A stretch of DNA of 64,000 bases from positions 32,203-96,202 of the forward strand of contig NZ_JAAXCM010000038.1 of NCBI RefSeq assembly GCF_019734885.1, read 5' to 3'. A program made the position numbers and the translations under genes. Under the pieces are notes generated by a model. The model did no database searches and was not told the DNA's origin. It saw nothing but the letters and a program-made list of their open reading frames with translations. Source of the stretch: Pseudocoprococcus catus. GTDB taxonomy: Bacteria > Bacillota > Clostridia > Lachnospirales > Lachnospiraceae. Every line of letters begins with the position of its first letter. Position 1 is the first letter of the stretch. Shown here piece by piece: positions 43,714 through 52,260 of this stretch.

Positions 43714-44250
43714 CTAAAAGGGCAGCATATCCAGTTCTTCAGGAAGAATACAATGCGGCATGCTATTGTCCCGTACACGGCGTCTGCACTCATCCAAGGG
43801 CATCCATATCACCCCGGATACTTCCGAGGCCTGCAGTTTCATCGCTTCCGGCTCCACATCTTTCCATATGTAAAAAACCTTACTCACCTGATCATCCTTA
43901 AAAGGTGCCCCATGAAAAAAAGACTCCGACTGGATCCGTATCAATCCGCAGTCATTTAATTCTGTAGCATCCGCCGTAAGCCCCAGTTCTTCCCTGAGTT
44001 CCCGCAGTGCTGAATCTTCAAAATCAACTCCCGCCGGAATATGCCCCGCGCTGGATGTATCATAGCATCCCGGAAAAGAATCCTTGTCATCACTTCGCTT
44101 CTGCAAAAGCACCTCCACACCTTCCGGTCTTCTTCTCAAAAGCCATACATGAGAGGTCCTGTGCCGGATCCCATTCGCATGGGCAATACTCCGCTCAACT
44201 GTCTCCCCTGTGGGAATACCATTCTCATCCACAACATCCAAAAACTCCAT
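43714..44250 (-). CDS. Nudix hydrolase (IDI-like branch)
   Basis: 178 aa. N-terminal LDVVDENGIPTGETVERSIAHANGIRHRTSHVWLL resembles the isopentenyl-diphosphate isomerase/YfcD group, and the Nudix box is GHIPAGVDFEDSALRELREELGL. Proteins of this branch in Firmicutes are diphosphatases of unknown substrate; the isomerase cysteine and glutamate cannot be assigned with confidence. ATG at 44250 follows GGGAG; the ATG at 44271 has no clear site. Single gene. Confidence 0.85.
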   Translation of the reverse strand: MEFLDVVDENGIPTGETVERSIAHANGIRHRTSHVWLLRRRPEGVEVLLQKRSDDKDSFPGCYDTSSAGHIPAGVDFEDSALRELREELGLTADATELNDCGLIRIQSESFFHGAPFKDDQVSKVFYIWKDVEPEAMKLQASEVSGVIWMPLDECRRRVRDNSMPHCILPEELDMLPF

Positions 44251-44438
44251 CAATATCCATCTCCCATCCACGTGAACTTTTCTTAAAATATCTCTAAAAC
44301 TATCTTATCAAATGAGCGGCATCCTTTAGTTTTTCCCGCCCTCCTCTTTTAATCATATCCAAAAATCTTTCCCTTTTCAAGCTGCTCTATCCATATTGCA
44401 CCTATTTATATTAACTTTCGCAACAAGTTTAAAAACAG

Positions 44439-44467
44439 TAGACATTCCTACTTTCAAATGCTATAAT
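44439..44467 (+). promoter_or_regulatory. fprA promoter
   Basis: TAGACA (44439-44444), 17-nt spacer, TATAAT (44462-44467). It implies a 5' UTR of about 275 nt that contains the whole palindromic element 44515-44718. Confidence 0.75.
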
Positions 44468-44514
44468 AACATCGATTACAGCTACATTAAAAACTATAAA
44501 TAATAGATTCTGTT

Positions 44515-44718
44515 CCGCGAAACACACTCTTTTCGGTCAGTTCATTTAAATAAATGTAACTGTTCAGAGCTAACCTCCAAAATGCTACGCATTTCGTCGG
44601 TGTGGCGTATCCGCCAAATAAAATTTCAAAAACAGCCTTAAAAATGCAAGCATTTTATACCTGTTTTTTGAAATTTTGCTTGGCTCTGAACAGTTACAAA
44701 TAAATTTATGTTTCGCGG
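44515..44718 (+). repeat. Nested palindromic element in the fprA 5' UTR
   Basis: About 204 nt. Outer arms CCGCGAAACA (44515-44524) and TGTTTCGCGG (44709-44718); second arms GTAACTGTTCAGAGC (44556-44570) and GCTCTGAACAGTTAC (44683-44697), perfect. Inside are three hairpins: AAATGC-tac-GCATTT, GGCG-tat-CCGCC, and AAATTTCAAAAACAG / CTGTTTTTTGAAATTT capped by AAAATGC-aa-GCATTTT. It could be a MITE-like insertion or a folded RNA. Confidence 0.75.
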
Positions 44719-44750
44719 CCCATTATCCAGAACTTTTAAGGAGTGAGACT

Positions 44751-45905
44751 ATGTTTATTACAAATGATATCCGCTATGTCGGTGTCAATGACCATGATAT
44801 TGATTTATTTGAAGGACAGTATATCGTAGAAAATGGTATGGCTTACAATTCTTATGTGATCATGGATGAGCAGATTGCAGTTATGGATACTGTAGACGGC
44901 AATTTTACAGATGAATGGCTGAAGAACATTGCTAATGTGATCGGCGACAGAAAGCCATCTTACCTCATCGTTCATCATATGGAACCTGACCACTCTGCCA
45001 ATATTGCCAACTTCCTGGAACTTTATAAGGATGCCAAAGTCGTTGCAACAGCCAAGGCTTTTGTGATGATGAAACAGTTCTTCGGCACTGATTATCCTGA
45101 GAGACAGATTGTTGTCAAAGAAGGTGATACACTTTCCCTGGGTGCACATACGCTGACATTTGTACTTGCACCAATGGTTCACTGGCCGGAAGTCATGGTA
45201 ACATACGACAGCAAGGACAAGGTTCTCTTCTCTGCTGATGCCTTCGGCAAATTCGGTGCCCTTGACGTTGACGAAGACTGGGCATGTGAAGCCCGCCGTT
45301 ACTATTTCGGTATCGTCGGCAAATACGGCGTACAGGCTCAGGCACTCCTGAAGAAGGCATCCGGTCTTGACATTCAGACAATCTGTGCACTTCACGGTCC
45401 GATCCTCAAGGAAAATCTCGGCTACTATCTTGATCTTTACAATACATGGTCCAGCTATGGTGTTGAGAGCGAAGGCGTTGTCATCGCTTATACATCTGTT
45501 TACGGCAATACTAAGAAAGCCGTTGAGCTCCTTGCAGATAAACTGACTGCCCTTGGATGCCCGAAGGTTACAGTCACAGACCTTGCCCGTGATGATATGG
45601 CCGAAGCTGTGGAAGACGCTTTCCGTTACGGCAAACTCGTTCTGGCTACAACAACATACAACGGCGATATCTTCCCATTCATGAAGACATTCATCGAACA
45701 TCTGACAGAACGCGGCTACAAGAACAGAACCATCGGTCTCATTGAAAATGGTTCATGGGCACCAACAGCAGCCAAAACAATGCTGAAGATGTTTGAAGGC
45801 AGCAAGAATCTGACATTCACAGATACAACTGTTACCATCAAATCTGCTGTCAATGCCGAAAACGAAGCACAGATCGCAGCTTTAGCCGAAGAACTCTGCA
45901 AATAA
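44751..45905 (+). CDS. fprA: FprA-type flavodiiron protein
   Basis: 384 aa. N-terminal metallo-beta-lactamase domain with di-iron ligands HHMEPDHSAN, the MVHWPEVMVTYDSKDKVLFS block and the later histidine in ALHGPIL. C-terminal flavodoxin domain starts at VIAYTSVYGNTKKAVELL, with ATTTYNGDIFPFM and GSWAPTAAKTM for FMN. These cytosolic enzymes reduce O2 to water (or NO to N2O) in anaerobes. No rubredoxin gene is adjacent, so the electron donor is elsewhere. ATG at 44751 has AAGGAGTGAGACT upstream. Confidence 0.95.
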   Translation: MFITNDIRYVGVNDHDIDLFEGQYIVENGMAYNSYVIMDEQIAVMDTVDGNFTDEWLKNIANVIGDRKPSYLIVHHMEPDHSANIANFLELYKDAKVVATAKAFVMMKQFFGTDYPERQIVVKEGDTLSLGAHTLTFVLAPMVHWPEVMVTYDSKDKVLFSADAFGKFGALDVDEDWACEARRYYFGIVGKYGVQAQALLKKASGLDIQTICALHGPILKENLGYYLDLYNTWSSYGVESEGVVIAYTSVYGNTKKAVELLADKLTALGCPKVTVTDLARDDMAEAVEDAFRYGKLVLATTTYNGDIFPFMKTFIEHLTERGYKNRTIGLIENGSWAPTAAKTMLKMFEGSKNLTFTDTTVTIKSAVNAENEAQIAALAEELCK

Positions 45906-45930
45906 TTATTCTGTTAACTATTAATGACTC

Positions 45931-45980
45931 ATTGCGGAATTCTGCCTTCCCGAAAGACAGAATTTCGCAATTCATTTTTT
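45931..45980 (+). terminator. Intrinsic terminator after fprA
   Basis: Arms ATTGCGGAATTCTG and CAGAATTTCGCAAT enclosing CTT-cccg-AAAG, followed by TCATTTTTT. Confidence 0.85.
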
Positions 45981-45981
45981 A

Positions 45982-46194
45982 GCAACCATCTGCCTGTCCC
46001 GGGGTCTTGATGCCGTCCCGCCGGTCACAGCCGCATTGACCTCAGGCATCGAGCCAATCCTCAATCCGGTTCTTGCTGCCATCATCTGCGGTGAAACCAT
46101 TGGTCCAATGTCCCTGGCAGGAGGCGTTCTTGTTGTCTGTTCTGTTCTGGGCTACAGTCTCAGCCAGATCAAACAGCCCTCTGTTCCCGGCTAA
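45982..46194 (+). pseudogene. C-terminal remnant of a DMT (EamA) transporter
   Basis: An open stretch of 70 codons without start codon or ribosome binding site, beginning at the T-tract of the fprA terminator. It reads SRGLDAVPPVTAALTSGIE and then PILNPVLAAIICGETIGPMS, then LAGGVLVVCSVLGYSLSQIK and a TAA. This is the closing part of an EamA domain (typical LEPVxAxxxGxxxxGE pattern). The upstream two thirds or more of the gene is gone, so it is a deletion relic. Confidence 0.75.
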
Positions 46195-46262
46195 ATAGTC
46201 CTATTTGTCATGGTTGCTCAATCTATAAGAACGAGACGAAACATGCTTGTCTCATTATCCGC

Positions 46263-46299
46263 AAAAAAAGAATGTGCCTTATCAGCACATTCTTTTTTT
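46263..46299 (-). terminator. Terminator overlapping the MATE stop codon
   Basis: Stem AAAAAAAGAATGTGC / GCACATTCTTTTTTT. The stop TGA of the MATE gene lies in the loop and its last codons form one arm. Confidence 0.85.
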
Positions 46300-47619
46300 G
46301 TAAATATGAACAAAATAGATAATTTCTGCAATCGCCGTAATCCCCCAGGAAAAAATATAAAGAGAATACAAGGATAATATCGTATGGAAATAAGCAAACA
46401 CCGTATAAATCCACACAACTCTGAACACACAGGAACCCAGGATCACAATAATCATCGGGATCATACTCTTGCCGAGAGCTCTCGAAGCCATAATCGTACA
46501 ATCCATAAAAGCAGAAAATCCATAGCAGACCCCCATAATAGACAAGCGGATCATACCTGCCTCAATAACATCTGCATCTGTCGAGAACAACGATAGAAAT
46601 TGTTGACCGAACACCACAAGCCCGATTCCCATGATCATACCAATGCCAAAGGAATAGGCCAGACTGATGAGATAACTGTTCCTGACACGTTTTCTGTTGC
46701 CGGCACCAAAGTTCTGTCCCATAAAACTACCACAGGCAGTATAAAAGGCCGCCATTACATCATAAACAAGCGCATCCGCATTGGCAGCCGCTGCATTACC
46801 CGCCACCATGGTGGCATCAAAGGAATTCACGCCGGCCTGCACAAACAGATTGGCAATCTGGAAAATAGCATTCTGGAATCCCGCCGGAATACCAATTCTG
46901 ATAATGTTCACCGTTTTACTTCTGTTCAGCCTCAGCTCCGACCGCTTCAAGCCGTAAATATCTTTTGTTCTGAAAAGCGCTGCCGCAACTAAGAATGCGG
47001 ACAGATACTGAGAAATAATACTTGAAACCGCAACCCCTGCCACACCCATATGACAGACAATGACAAAAAAGAGATTCAGTATAATATTCACAACGCCTGC
47101 CATGGACAAATACTTCAGCGGCCGCTTCGTATCCCCTGCCGCACTGAATACCGCATTACCAAAATTGTATACAGCCAGCGCCGGCATACCAAGAAAGTAA
47201 ATCCGTATGTACAGCACTGCACCATCGATCAATTCCGGCTTCGTATTCAAAAGCTGCAGAATCCCCTTAGAAAATACTGCCCCGATGAGCAGCAGTACCA
47301 ATCCTGTCAGAACACTGAACAGCAGCGCTGAATGAACTGTCTCGCGGACCCCCTTCCTGTCACCGGATCCGAGATACAAGGCAGTCAGAACATTGATACC
47401 TCCGGAAACACCGATCAGAAAGCTTGTAAACATCGTTACAAGAATCGTCGTAGAGCCAACAGAACCAAGTGCAGAAGCTCCTGCGAAACGTCCCACAACA
47501 GCAATATCCGCCACATTAAAAAGCACCTGCAAAAGATTGGATACAATAAGCGGTGCACTGAAAAATAAAATCTTCCGGGCCAGCGGCCCCTTTGTCAGAT
47601 CCTGATTATTCTGTGTCAT
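46282..47619 (-). CDS. MATE-family efflux transporter
   Basis: 445 aa, 12 predicted TM helices in two halves. FFSAPLIVSNLLQVLFNVADIAVVGRFAGASALGSVGST marks the first MatE repeat, and the second begins RIGIPAGFQNAIFQIANLFVQAGVN. MATE pumps export cationic drugs or metabolites with sodium or protons; this branch is common in Clostridia and its substrate is unknown. Ends inside its terminator hairpin (IYKKRMC, stop). Confidence 0.93.
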   Translation of the reverse strand: MTQNNQDLTKGPLARKILFFSAPLIVSNLLQVLFNVADIAVVGRFAGASALGSVGSTTILVTMFTSFLIGVSGGINVLTALYLGSGDRKGVRETVHSALLFSVLTGLVLLLIGAVFSKGILQLLNTKPELIDGAVLYIRIYFLGMPALAVYNFGNAVFSAAGDTKRPLKYLSMAGVVNIILNLFFVIVCHMGVAGVAVSSIISQYLSAFLVAAALFRTKDIYGLKRSELRLNRSKTVNIIRIGIPAGFQNAIFQIANLFVQAGVNSFDATMVAGNAAAANADALVYDVMAAFYTACGSFMGQNFGAGNRKRVRNSYLISLAYSFGIGMIMGIGLVVFGQQFLSLFSTDADVIEAGMIRLSIMGVCYGFSAFMDCTIMASRALGKSMIPMIIVILGSCVFRVVWIYTVFAYFHTILSLYSLYIFSWGITAIAEIIYFVHIYKKRMC

Positions 47620-47752
47620 TTACTACCTCCCCAATAAGCTCCAATCATTATACAGCCTTTTTTCTTAAAAATCTACCAGTTTTTCCCATAATTTCTCAAT
47701 ATAAGTCCTTAACTCATATTTTTGATAGTTTATCGTTTTTAAGCTAAAATAC

Positions 47753-47781
47753 TTGTGAAAAAATGCCATCAATGTTATAGT
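47753..47781 (+). promoter_or_regulatory. sufC-sufB promoter
   Basis: TTGTGA (47753-47758), 17-nt spacer, TATAGT (47776-47781). Leader of about 38 nt. Confidence 0.6.
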
Positions 47782-47824
47782 AATATTTGATGTTGTTATC
47801 AATACTATATAAGGAAGTGACAAA

Positions 47825-48574
47825 ATGTTAGAAATAGAACATTTATCCTTTGATGTCCAGGATGAAGGCCGTCAGTCCGAAATCCTTTCCGACATCAGTT
47901 TTCATGTAGCCGACGGTGAAATGCTGGTCATCACCGGCCCGAACGGCGGCGGCAAATCTACACTTGCCAAACTGCTCATGGGAATCAATGAATCAACTGC
48001 CGGCAAGATCATTTTAAACGGTGAAGATATCACCGGTCTTTCTATCAACGAACGTGCACAGGCCGGAATCGGCTTTGCATTCCAGCAGCCGCCGCGTTTT
48101 AAAGGTATGACCGTCCGTCGTCTTTTAAACCTTGCTGCTGGCAGAAGCCTCAGCGAAAACGAATGCTGCGGCCTTTTAAGCAGTGTCGGTCTCTGTGCTC
48201 AGGAGTACATTGACCGCGAAGCGGATGCAACCCTTTCAGGGGGCGAGATGAAACGTATCGAAATTGCAACTGTTCTTGCTAAACCGCATAACCTCTGCAT
48301 TTTTGATGAGCCGGAAGCCGGTATCGATCTCTGGAGCTTTTCTATGCTGATCAAGAAGTTCGAACAGATCCACAAGGAGAAGAAAGAGAGCCTGATCCTT
48401 ATCTCCCATCAGGAACGCATTATCCGCATGGCAGACAGAATCATGGTCATCTCCGACGGCAAGATTGACAGAATCGGACCTGCAGAAGAGATTCTGCCAA
48501 CACTTTTAGACTCCTCATCTCAGGAAGCCTGCTGCTATGGTCAGCAGAAAGGAGGCGACTACTGTGAAGCTTAA
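47825..48574 (+). CDS. SufC-like Fe-S assembly ATPase (two-gene SUF)
   Basis: 249 aa. Walker A TGPNGGGKSTLAKL, SufC-type Q-loop FAFQQPPRFKGMTV, signature ATLSGGEMKRIEIA, Walker B LCIFDEPEAGIDLWS and the switch histidine SHQER. It differs from classical SufC in the short length and Cys-rich tail (EACCYGQQKGG). It overlaps the next gene, and both are expected to form the cytosolic C2B2-type scaffold complex. Confidence 0.88.
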   Translation: MLEIEHLSFDVQDEGRQSEILSDISFHVADGEMLVITGPNGGGKSTLAKLLMGINESTAGKIILNGEDITGLSINERAQAGIGFAFQQPPRFKGMTVRRLLNLAAGRSLSENECCGLLSSVGLCAQEYIDREADATLSGGEMKRIEIATVLAKPHNLCIFDEPEAGIDLWSFSMLIKKFEQIHKEKKESLILISHQERIIRMADRIMVISDGKIDRIGPAEEILPTLLDSSSQEACCYGQQKGGDYCEA

Positions 48575-49484
48575 CCAGGTAACAGAAGATGTATTAAAAG
48601 TCATCGACTCCTATGGATTCAAACAGGAGGGTGCCTACAATCTCCGTTTAAACGGTATGGCTGTCTGTCACGGTGACAGCCGGCACATCGCTATTGTGAA
48701 GAAAACAGATCTTCCGGGCATCGATATCAAAATCAGCGGCGAAGCACAGAACGAACAGGTGCACATTCCTGTTGTCATGTCTGAACCGGGACTTGACGTT
48801 GTCTACAACGATTTTTATGTGGAAGACGGTGCAGACGTCACTATCGTAGCCGGCTGCGGTATCCACGGTGAAGGCTGCAGCGAAACCCGCCATGACGGTA
48901 TCCATACCTTCCATGTCGGCAAGAATGCCAATGTCAAATATGTTGAGAATCATTACGCAGAAGGCAATGGCACCGGCGGCAAAATCTTAAACCCTGTCAC
49001 AAAGATCTATGTAGGTGAAAACTCCGTCTTCACGCTGGAGACAACCCAGATCAAAGGTGTTGATTCCACCAAGCGTGAGACATTTGTGGAACTCGGACCA
49101 AATGCAAAGCTTTTTGTCACAGAAAAGCTCATGACACATGATGCCCAGCATGCCATCTCCAATATGGAAGTAAAATTAAACGGCGAAGGCAGCTCAGCCC
49201 GCATTGTTTCCCGTTCCGTTGCCAAAGGTACATCCAATCAGATCTTCCATCCAAAGGCCATCGGCAACAATGCCTGCCATGCCCATGTACAGTGTGACTC
49301 CATCATTATGGACAAAGCATCCATCAGCTCCATTCCTGAGATCAATGCCAACCATATTGATGCACAGATCATCCATGAAGCAGCCATCGGCCGTATCAAC
49401 GATGAACAGCTGATCAAGCTCCGTACATTCGGTATGACCGAGGAGGAAGCAGAATCCGTTATCATCGAGAACTTCCTCAATTAA
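48564..49484 (+). CDS. SufB/SufD-like Fe-S scaffold protein (two-gene SUF)
   Basis: 306 aa, shorter than SufB (about 470). The C-terminal beta-helix family block is complete: GENSVFTLETTQIKGVDSTKRET, GEGSSARIVSRSVAKG, and the scaffold end CHAHVQCDSIIMD...IPEINANHIDAQIIHEAAIGRINDEQL. GCGIHGEGCSETRHDGIH holds two cysteines and histidines. Start is GTG at 48564 with AAAGGAGGC upstream, overlapping sufC by 11 nt. No sufD, sufS or sufU follows; this fits the ancestral SmsCB-type minimal system described for archaea and some Clostridia. Confidence 0.88.
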   Translation: MKLNQVTEDVLKVIDSYGFKQEGAYNLRLNGMAVCHGDSRHIAIVKKTDLPGIDIKISGEAQNEQVHIPVVMSEPGLDVVYNDFYVEDGADVTIVAGCGIHGEGCSETRHDGIHTFHVGKNANVKYVENHYAEGNGTGGKILNPVTKIYVGENSVFTLETTQIKGVDSTKRETFVELGPNAKLFVTEKLMTHDAQHAISNMEVKLNGEGSSARIVSRSVAKGTSNQIFHPKAIGNNACHAHVQCDSIIMDKASISSIPEINANHIDAQIIHEAAIGRINDEQLIKLRTFGMTEEEAESVIIENFLN

Positions 49485-49505
49485 TATCACCTTTAGATTC
49501 AAAAA

Positions 49506-49554
49506 ACAAAAATACTGTATGAACCATTTATTCCTGTTCATACAGTATTTTTGT
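49506..49554. terminator. Bidirectional terminator between sufB and the peptidoglycan hydrolase
   Basis: Perfect 19-bp stem: 49506-49524 and 49536-49554, with ACAAAAATACTG on one side and CAGTATTTTTGT on the other. T-rich on both strands, suited to two converging genes. Confidence 0.88.
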
Positions 49555-49556
49555 TA

Positions 49557-51473
49557 TTAGTTATTTAGTTGAACATCTACCTGTTGTTTCTTCTTAATAA
49601 TTTTCCTGGCAGTTTTCTTATTCTTTGTCTGTTTCTGAGTTTTAGATTCAGTTTTTGCTTCGGTCTTTGTCTGAACCTGTACTGCAGTCTTTGTCTTTGA
49701 TTCCGACTTTGTATCAGATACATTCTTAGCCTCGGCCTGAGTTTCTGTCTCAGAAGCTGCTGTCTTCGCACCAAGTACCGGTGCAGCGCTGCTGTCCTTC
49801 TTATCTTTATCTTCTGAATCCTTCTTCGCCAGTACTACTTTCGTACCGCTGACAATGTCTTCCATCGGATTCTTGCGCTGAAGCTCACTGCTTGTTCCAT
49901 TGCCCTGAAGATACAGTAATGGATTGACAGCGACACCACTCTCTTCTACCTGGAAATGAAGGTGATTGCCCGTTGAGTTGCCTGTCGAACCACTCAGACC
50001 AATCTGCTGGCCTTTCTCAACATGGTCACCAACTTTCACATACATCTCAGAATGATGCATGTACTTTGTCACCAGTCCATCACCGTGATCAATCGTAATC
50101 AGATTACCGGCAGTTCCTGCATAGCCTACAAAGATAACAGTACCACTTTCTGCCGCATATGTCGGAATATTCTCATCACCGGTACCAAGATCAATTCCCT
50201 TATGGAACTTATTATCAAAATCTCGGAAACCGAAGTTGCTTGTCACAACTGCTCCCGGACAAGGATCTGCAAATCGGCCGATCATATCTGAGAAGTCCTT
50301 CAGTGTCATATCATCCAGACGATACAGATCATATAACTCCATCAGTTTGATCAGACTCTTGCCATAATACAAATCAGTGGCCCATCGCTGACCGATACGC
50401 ACTGCAAATGTATTGGCATCATTGACACCCTTGATCAGATCGCTGTAATTATTCTTCAGCAGTTTCGCTCTATCCTCAATTGCTTCGGTGTATGTATTGT
50501 ATGCTCTGAAACCGGCAGATGTTGAATAAATCTGTCCGCTCTCTGTCATCTCTGACGTACGCATGGAAACACTGCCTGCTGTACCGGTTCCTTTAATACC
50601 AAAAAGGTTGCAGTACCCGTAAGCCAATCCTGAAAGGCCCTGCCCTTTCTTGCCGCCCGGTCCATAAGTACCAAAACCGGATTCCTGAATAATCTGTGCG
50701 ATTGTAACAGATGCAGGATAGCCATATTCATCCTGGGTCTTTAACGCGCCAACTACCATCTCCTGTGTAATAAAAGAAGGTAAACCCTTGACCGGTACGT
50801 CTACATTGTACTGTACTCTTTCACCAATCTTGGAAAAGACACTTGATTTCTTATAGGAAGCAGACTGTGTTGTCTCTGAAGTCTTCTTATCATCTTTCTT
50901 CACAACCGTCTTTTTATCATCCTTCTTATTGTCCTTCTTATTGTCCTTCTTGTTGTCTTTCTGCTGATTATTCTTGTTGTTCTTTATGACTTTATTCGGT
51001 TTCTTATCTCCGCTGGTGTTTCCTGTTTCTGTCTCTACGATATCATCCGGTGCATTCTTCATCACCTGGCCTGTAACAGGATCTATCTTATCACCATCTG
51101 TATTATACAGATAACCTGTCTCTTTATCATAAATGATATCGCCGCTCTTCAACATATCACTGACCTTATCTGAAATAGCCTGCATCTTGCCATCCGCATC
51201 TCGTGCTTCTGACACGATTGCATCAGTCTCGGTTTCAGTTTCCGTCTCAGTCTCAGTCTCAGTCTCGGTTTCAGTTCCAGTCTCGGTTTCAGTTTCTGTT
51301 TCTGTTTCTGTCTCCGTCCCAGTCTCTGTCTCGATTTCTGAAGCAGCTGTCACATCCGCATTGTCTTCAGATACTGCTGCAGCCTCTTGTGCAAACGCGG
51401 CCATAGGCTGTCCGGCAAGCATCGCAGCAATCATGACACCGGCTGCGTACCGTTTCCATGTACACTTCTTCAA
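49557..51473 (-). CDS. Secreted bifunctional peptidoglycan hydrolase (glucosaminidase + M23)
   Basis: 638 aa. Signal peptide (AAGVMIAAMLAGQPMAAFA, cleavage near residue 29), an (ET)n low-complexity tract about residues 46-88, and a Lys/Asp/Asn-rich spacer (KKDNKKDDKK) to residue 210. Then comes a glucosaminidase domain with GYPASVTIAQIIQESGFG and AYNTYTEAIEDRAKLL. An M23/LytM endopeptidase domain follows, with metal ligands HKGIDLG, ...HHSE and GNHLHFQVEE. The tail repeats KT/ES/TKTE motifs and ends in basic residues. The protein can cut both glycan and peptide bonds of the wall. No anchor or SH3b domain is seen; the charged repeats may hold it in the wall. Confidence 0.92.
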   Translation of the reverse strand: MKKCTWKRYAAGVMIAAMLAGQPMAAFAQEAAAVSEDNADVTAASEIETETGTETETETETETETGTETETETETETETETETDAIVSEARDADGKMQAISDKVSDMLKSGDIIYDKETGYLYNTDGDKIDPVTGQVMKNAPDDIVETETGNTSGDKKPNKVIKNNKNNQQKDNKKDNKKDNKKDDKKTVVKKDDKKTSETTQSASYKKSSVFSKIGERVQYNVDVPVKGLPSFITQEMVVGALKTQDEYGYPASVTIAQIIQESGFGTYGPGGKKGQGLSGLAYGYCNLFGIKGTGTAGSVSMRTSEMTESGQIYSTSAGFRAYNTYTEAIEDRAKLLKNNYSDLIKGVNDANTFAVRIGQRWATDLYYGKSLIKLMELYDLYRLDDMTLKDFSDMIGRFADPCPGAVVTSNFGFRDFDNKFHKGIDLGTGDENIPTYAAESGTVIFVGYAGTAGNLITIDHGDGLVTKYMHHSEMYVKVGDHVEKGQQIGLSGSTGNSTGNHLHFQVEESGVAVNPLLYLQGNGTSSELQRKNPMEDIVSGTKVVLAKKDSEDKDKKDSSAAPVLGAKTAASETETQAEAKNVSDTKSESKTKTAVQVQTKTEAKTESKTQKQTKNKKTARKIIKKKQQVDVQLNN

Positions 51474-51556
51474 TTCTTGTCAGTCTCCTTTTCTAATCTC
51501 ATTGTTGCCATTTAATACTTCGGTTCTCACATTACAGTTAGAAACGACTATATTAT

Positions 51557-51586
51557 ATTATACTCTTTTTTTACCAGTGCTGTCAA
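51557..51586 (-). promoter_or_regulatory. Promoter of the peptidoglycan hydrolase gene
   Basis: Minus-strand TTGACA (51581-51586), 18-nt spacer, TATAAT (51557-51562). The rest of the gap to 51863 shows only a plus-strand TATAAT at 51797-51802 with a weak -35, a possible start for the TetR gene. Confidence 0.75.
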
Positions 51587-51863
51587 CCCCGATTGGTAAG
51601 TTATCGCTAACACTATTTATTTAAGCCTCATCATCTGTATGCTCTTTTGAAATGTGAGGCAGCTGCCGTCGGCTGTTTGCCTGTTATCAGGATGTGTGCT
51701 GTGGAATATTCCAATTATATCCTGTTTTTTATCAAAAATCACCCAACAATTACCGCAAATTGTTTATTTTCTGTGTCGTCCAGCCTTCAAATCATGTATA
51801 ATAGATAAAAGAGATGCTAAACGCATCAATCTCAAAGCATCAGCAGTTGAAAGGAATGAATTT

Positions 51864-52115
51864 ATGAAAAGCGAAAACACCAGATACCGTCTGGCTCAAT
51901 CTATGGCCGAATGTATGCGAACAACACCTGTCGAAAGTATCACGATTCGTCAGATTGTCGACAAATGCGGCGTTACACGTCAAACATTTTACCGCAATTT
52001 CATTGATAAATACGACCTGATCAACTGGTACTTTGAAAAACTGCTGGACAAATCCTTTGAACATATGGGCCGTGGAAAAACCGTCTTTGAAGGACTTGAA
52101 CTATATCAGAGATGA
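51864..52115 (+). pseudogene. Truncated TetR-family regulator (DNA-binding domain only)
   Basis: 83 aa against the usual 180-200. The TetR helix-turn-helix is intact (VESITIRQIVDKCGVTRQTFYRNFIDKYDLINWYF), but the protein stops right after it (GLELYQR). Neither of the other frames downstream restores a ligand-binding domain, which points to a deletion rather than a simple frameshift. ATG at 51864 has GAAAGGAATG upstream, so the stub could still be made and bind DNA, perhaps as a competitor. The family is of the DhaS/YbiH sort. Confidence 0.65.
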
Positions 52116-52226
52116 ACAGGTATTGTTACAAATAATCGACACTTTATACACTAGTGTCTTATATCTTAATGTAAGGACTTCCTGTTCCTTAAGTATCCTG
52201 TACACATTTTAGTACAAAGAATCCCA

Positions 52227-52254
52227 TTGACAATTTTTCAAAAAGGGCTATAAT
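52227..52254 (+). promoter_or_regulatory. Promoter of the T-box leader
   Basis: Consensus TTGACA (52227-52232) and TATAAT (52249-52254), spacer 16 nt. Confidence 0.85.
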
Positions 52255-52260
52255 CTGTAA

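Noticed and set aside
44805..45701. 298-codon minus-strand ORF
   Set aside because: Antisense of fprA, which carries all flavodiiron motifs; the reverse frame has no recognisable domain.
51133..51624. Plus-strand ORF with a VSVSVS repeat
   Set aside because: Reverse complement of the ET-repeat of the peptidoglycan hydrolase.
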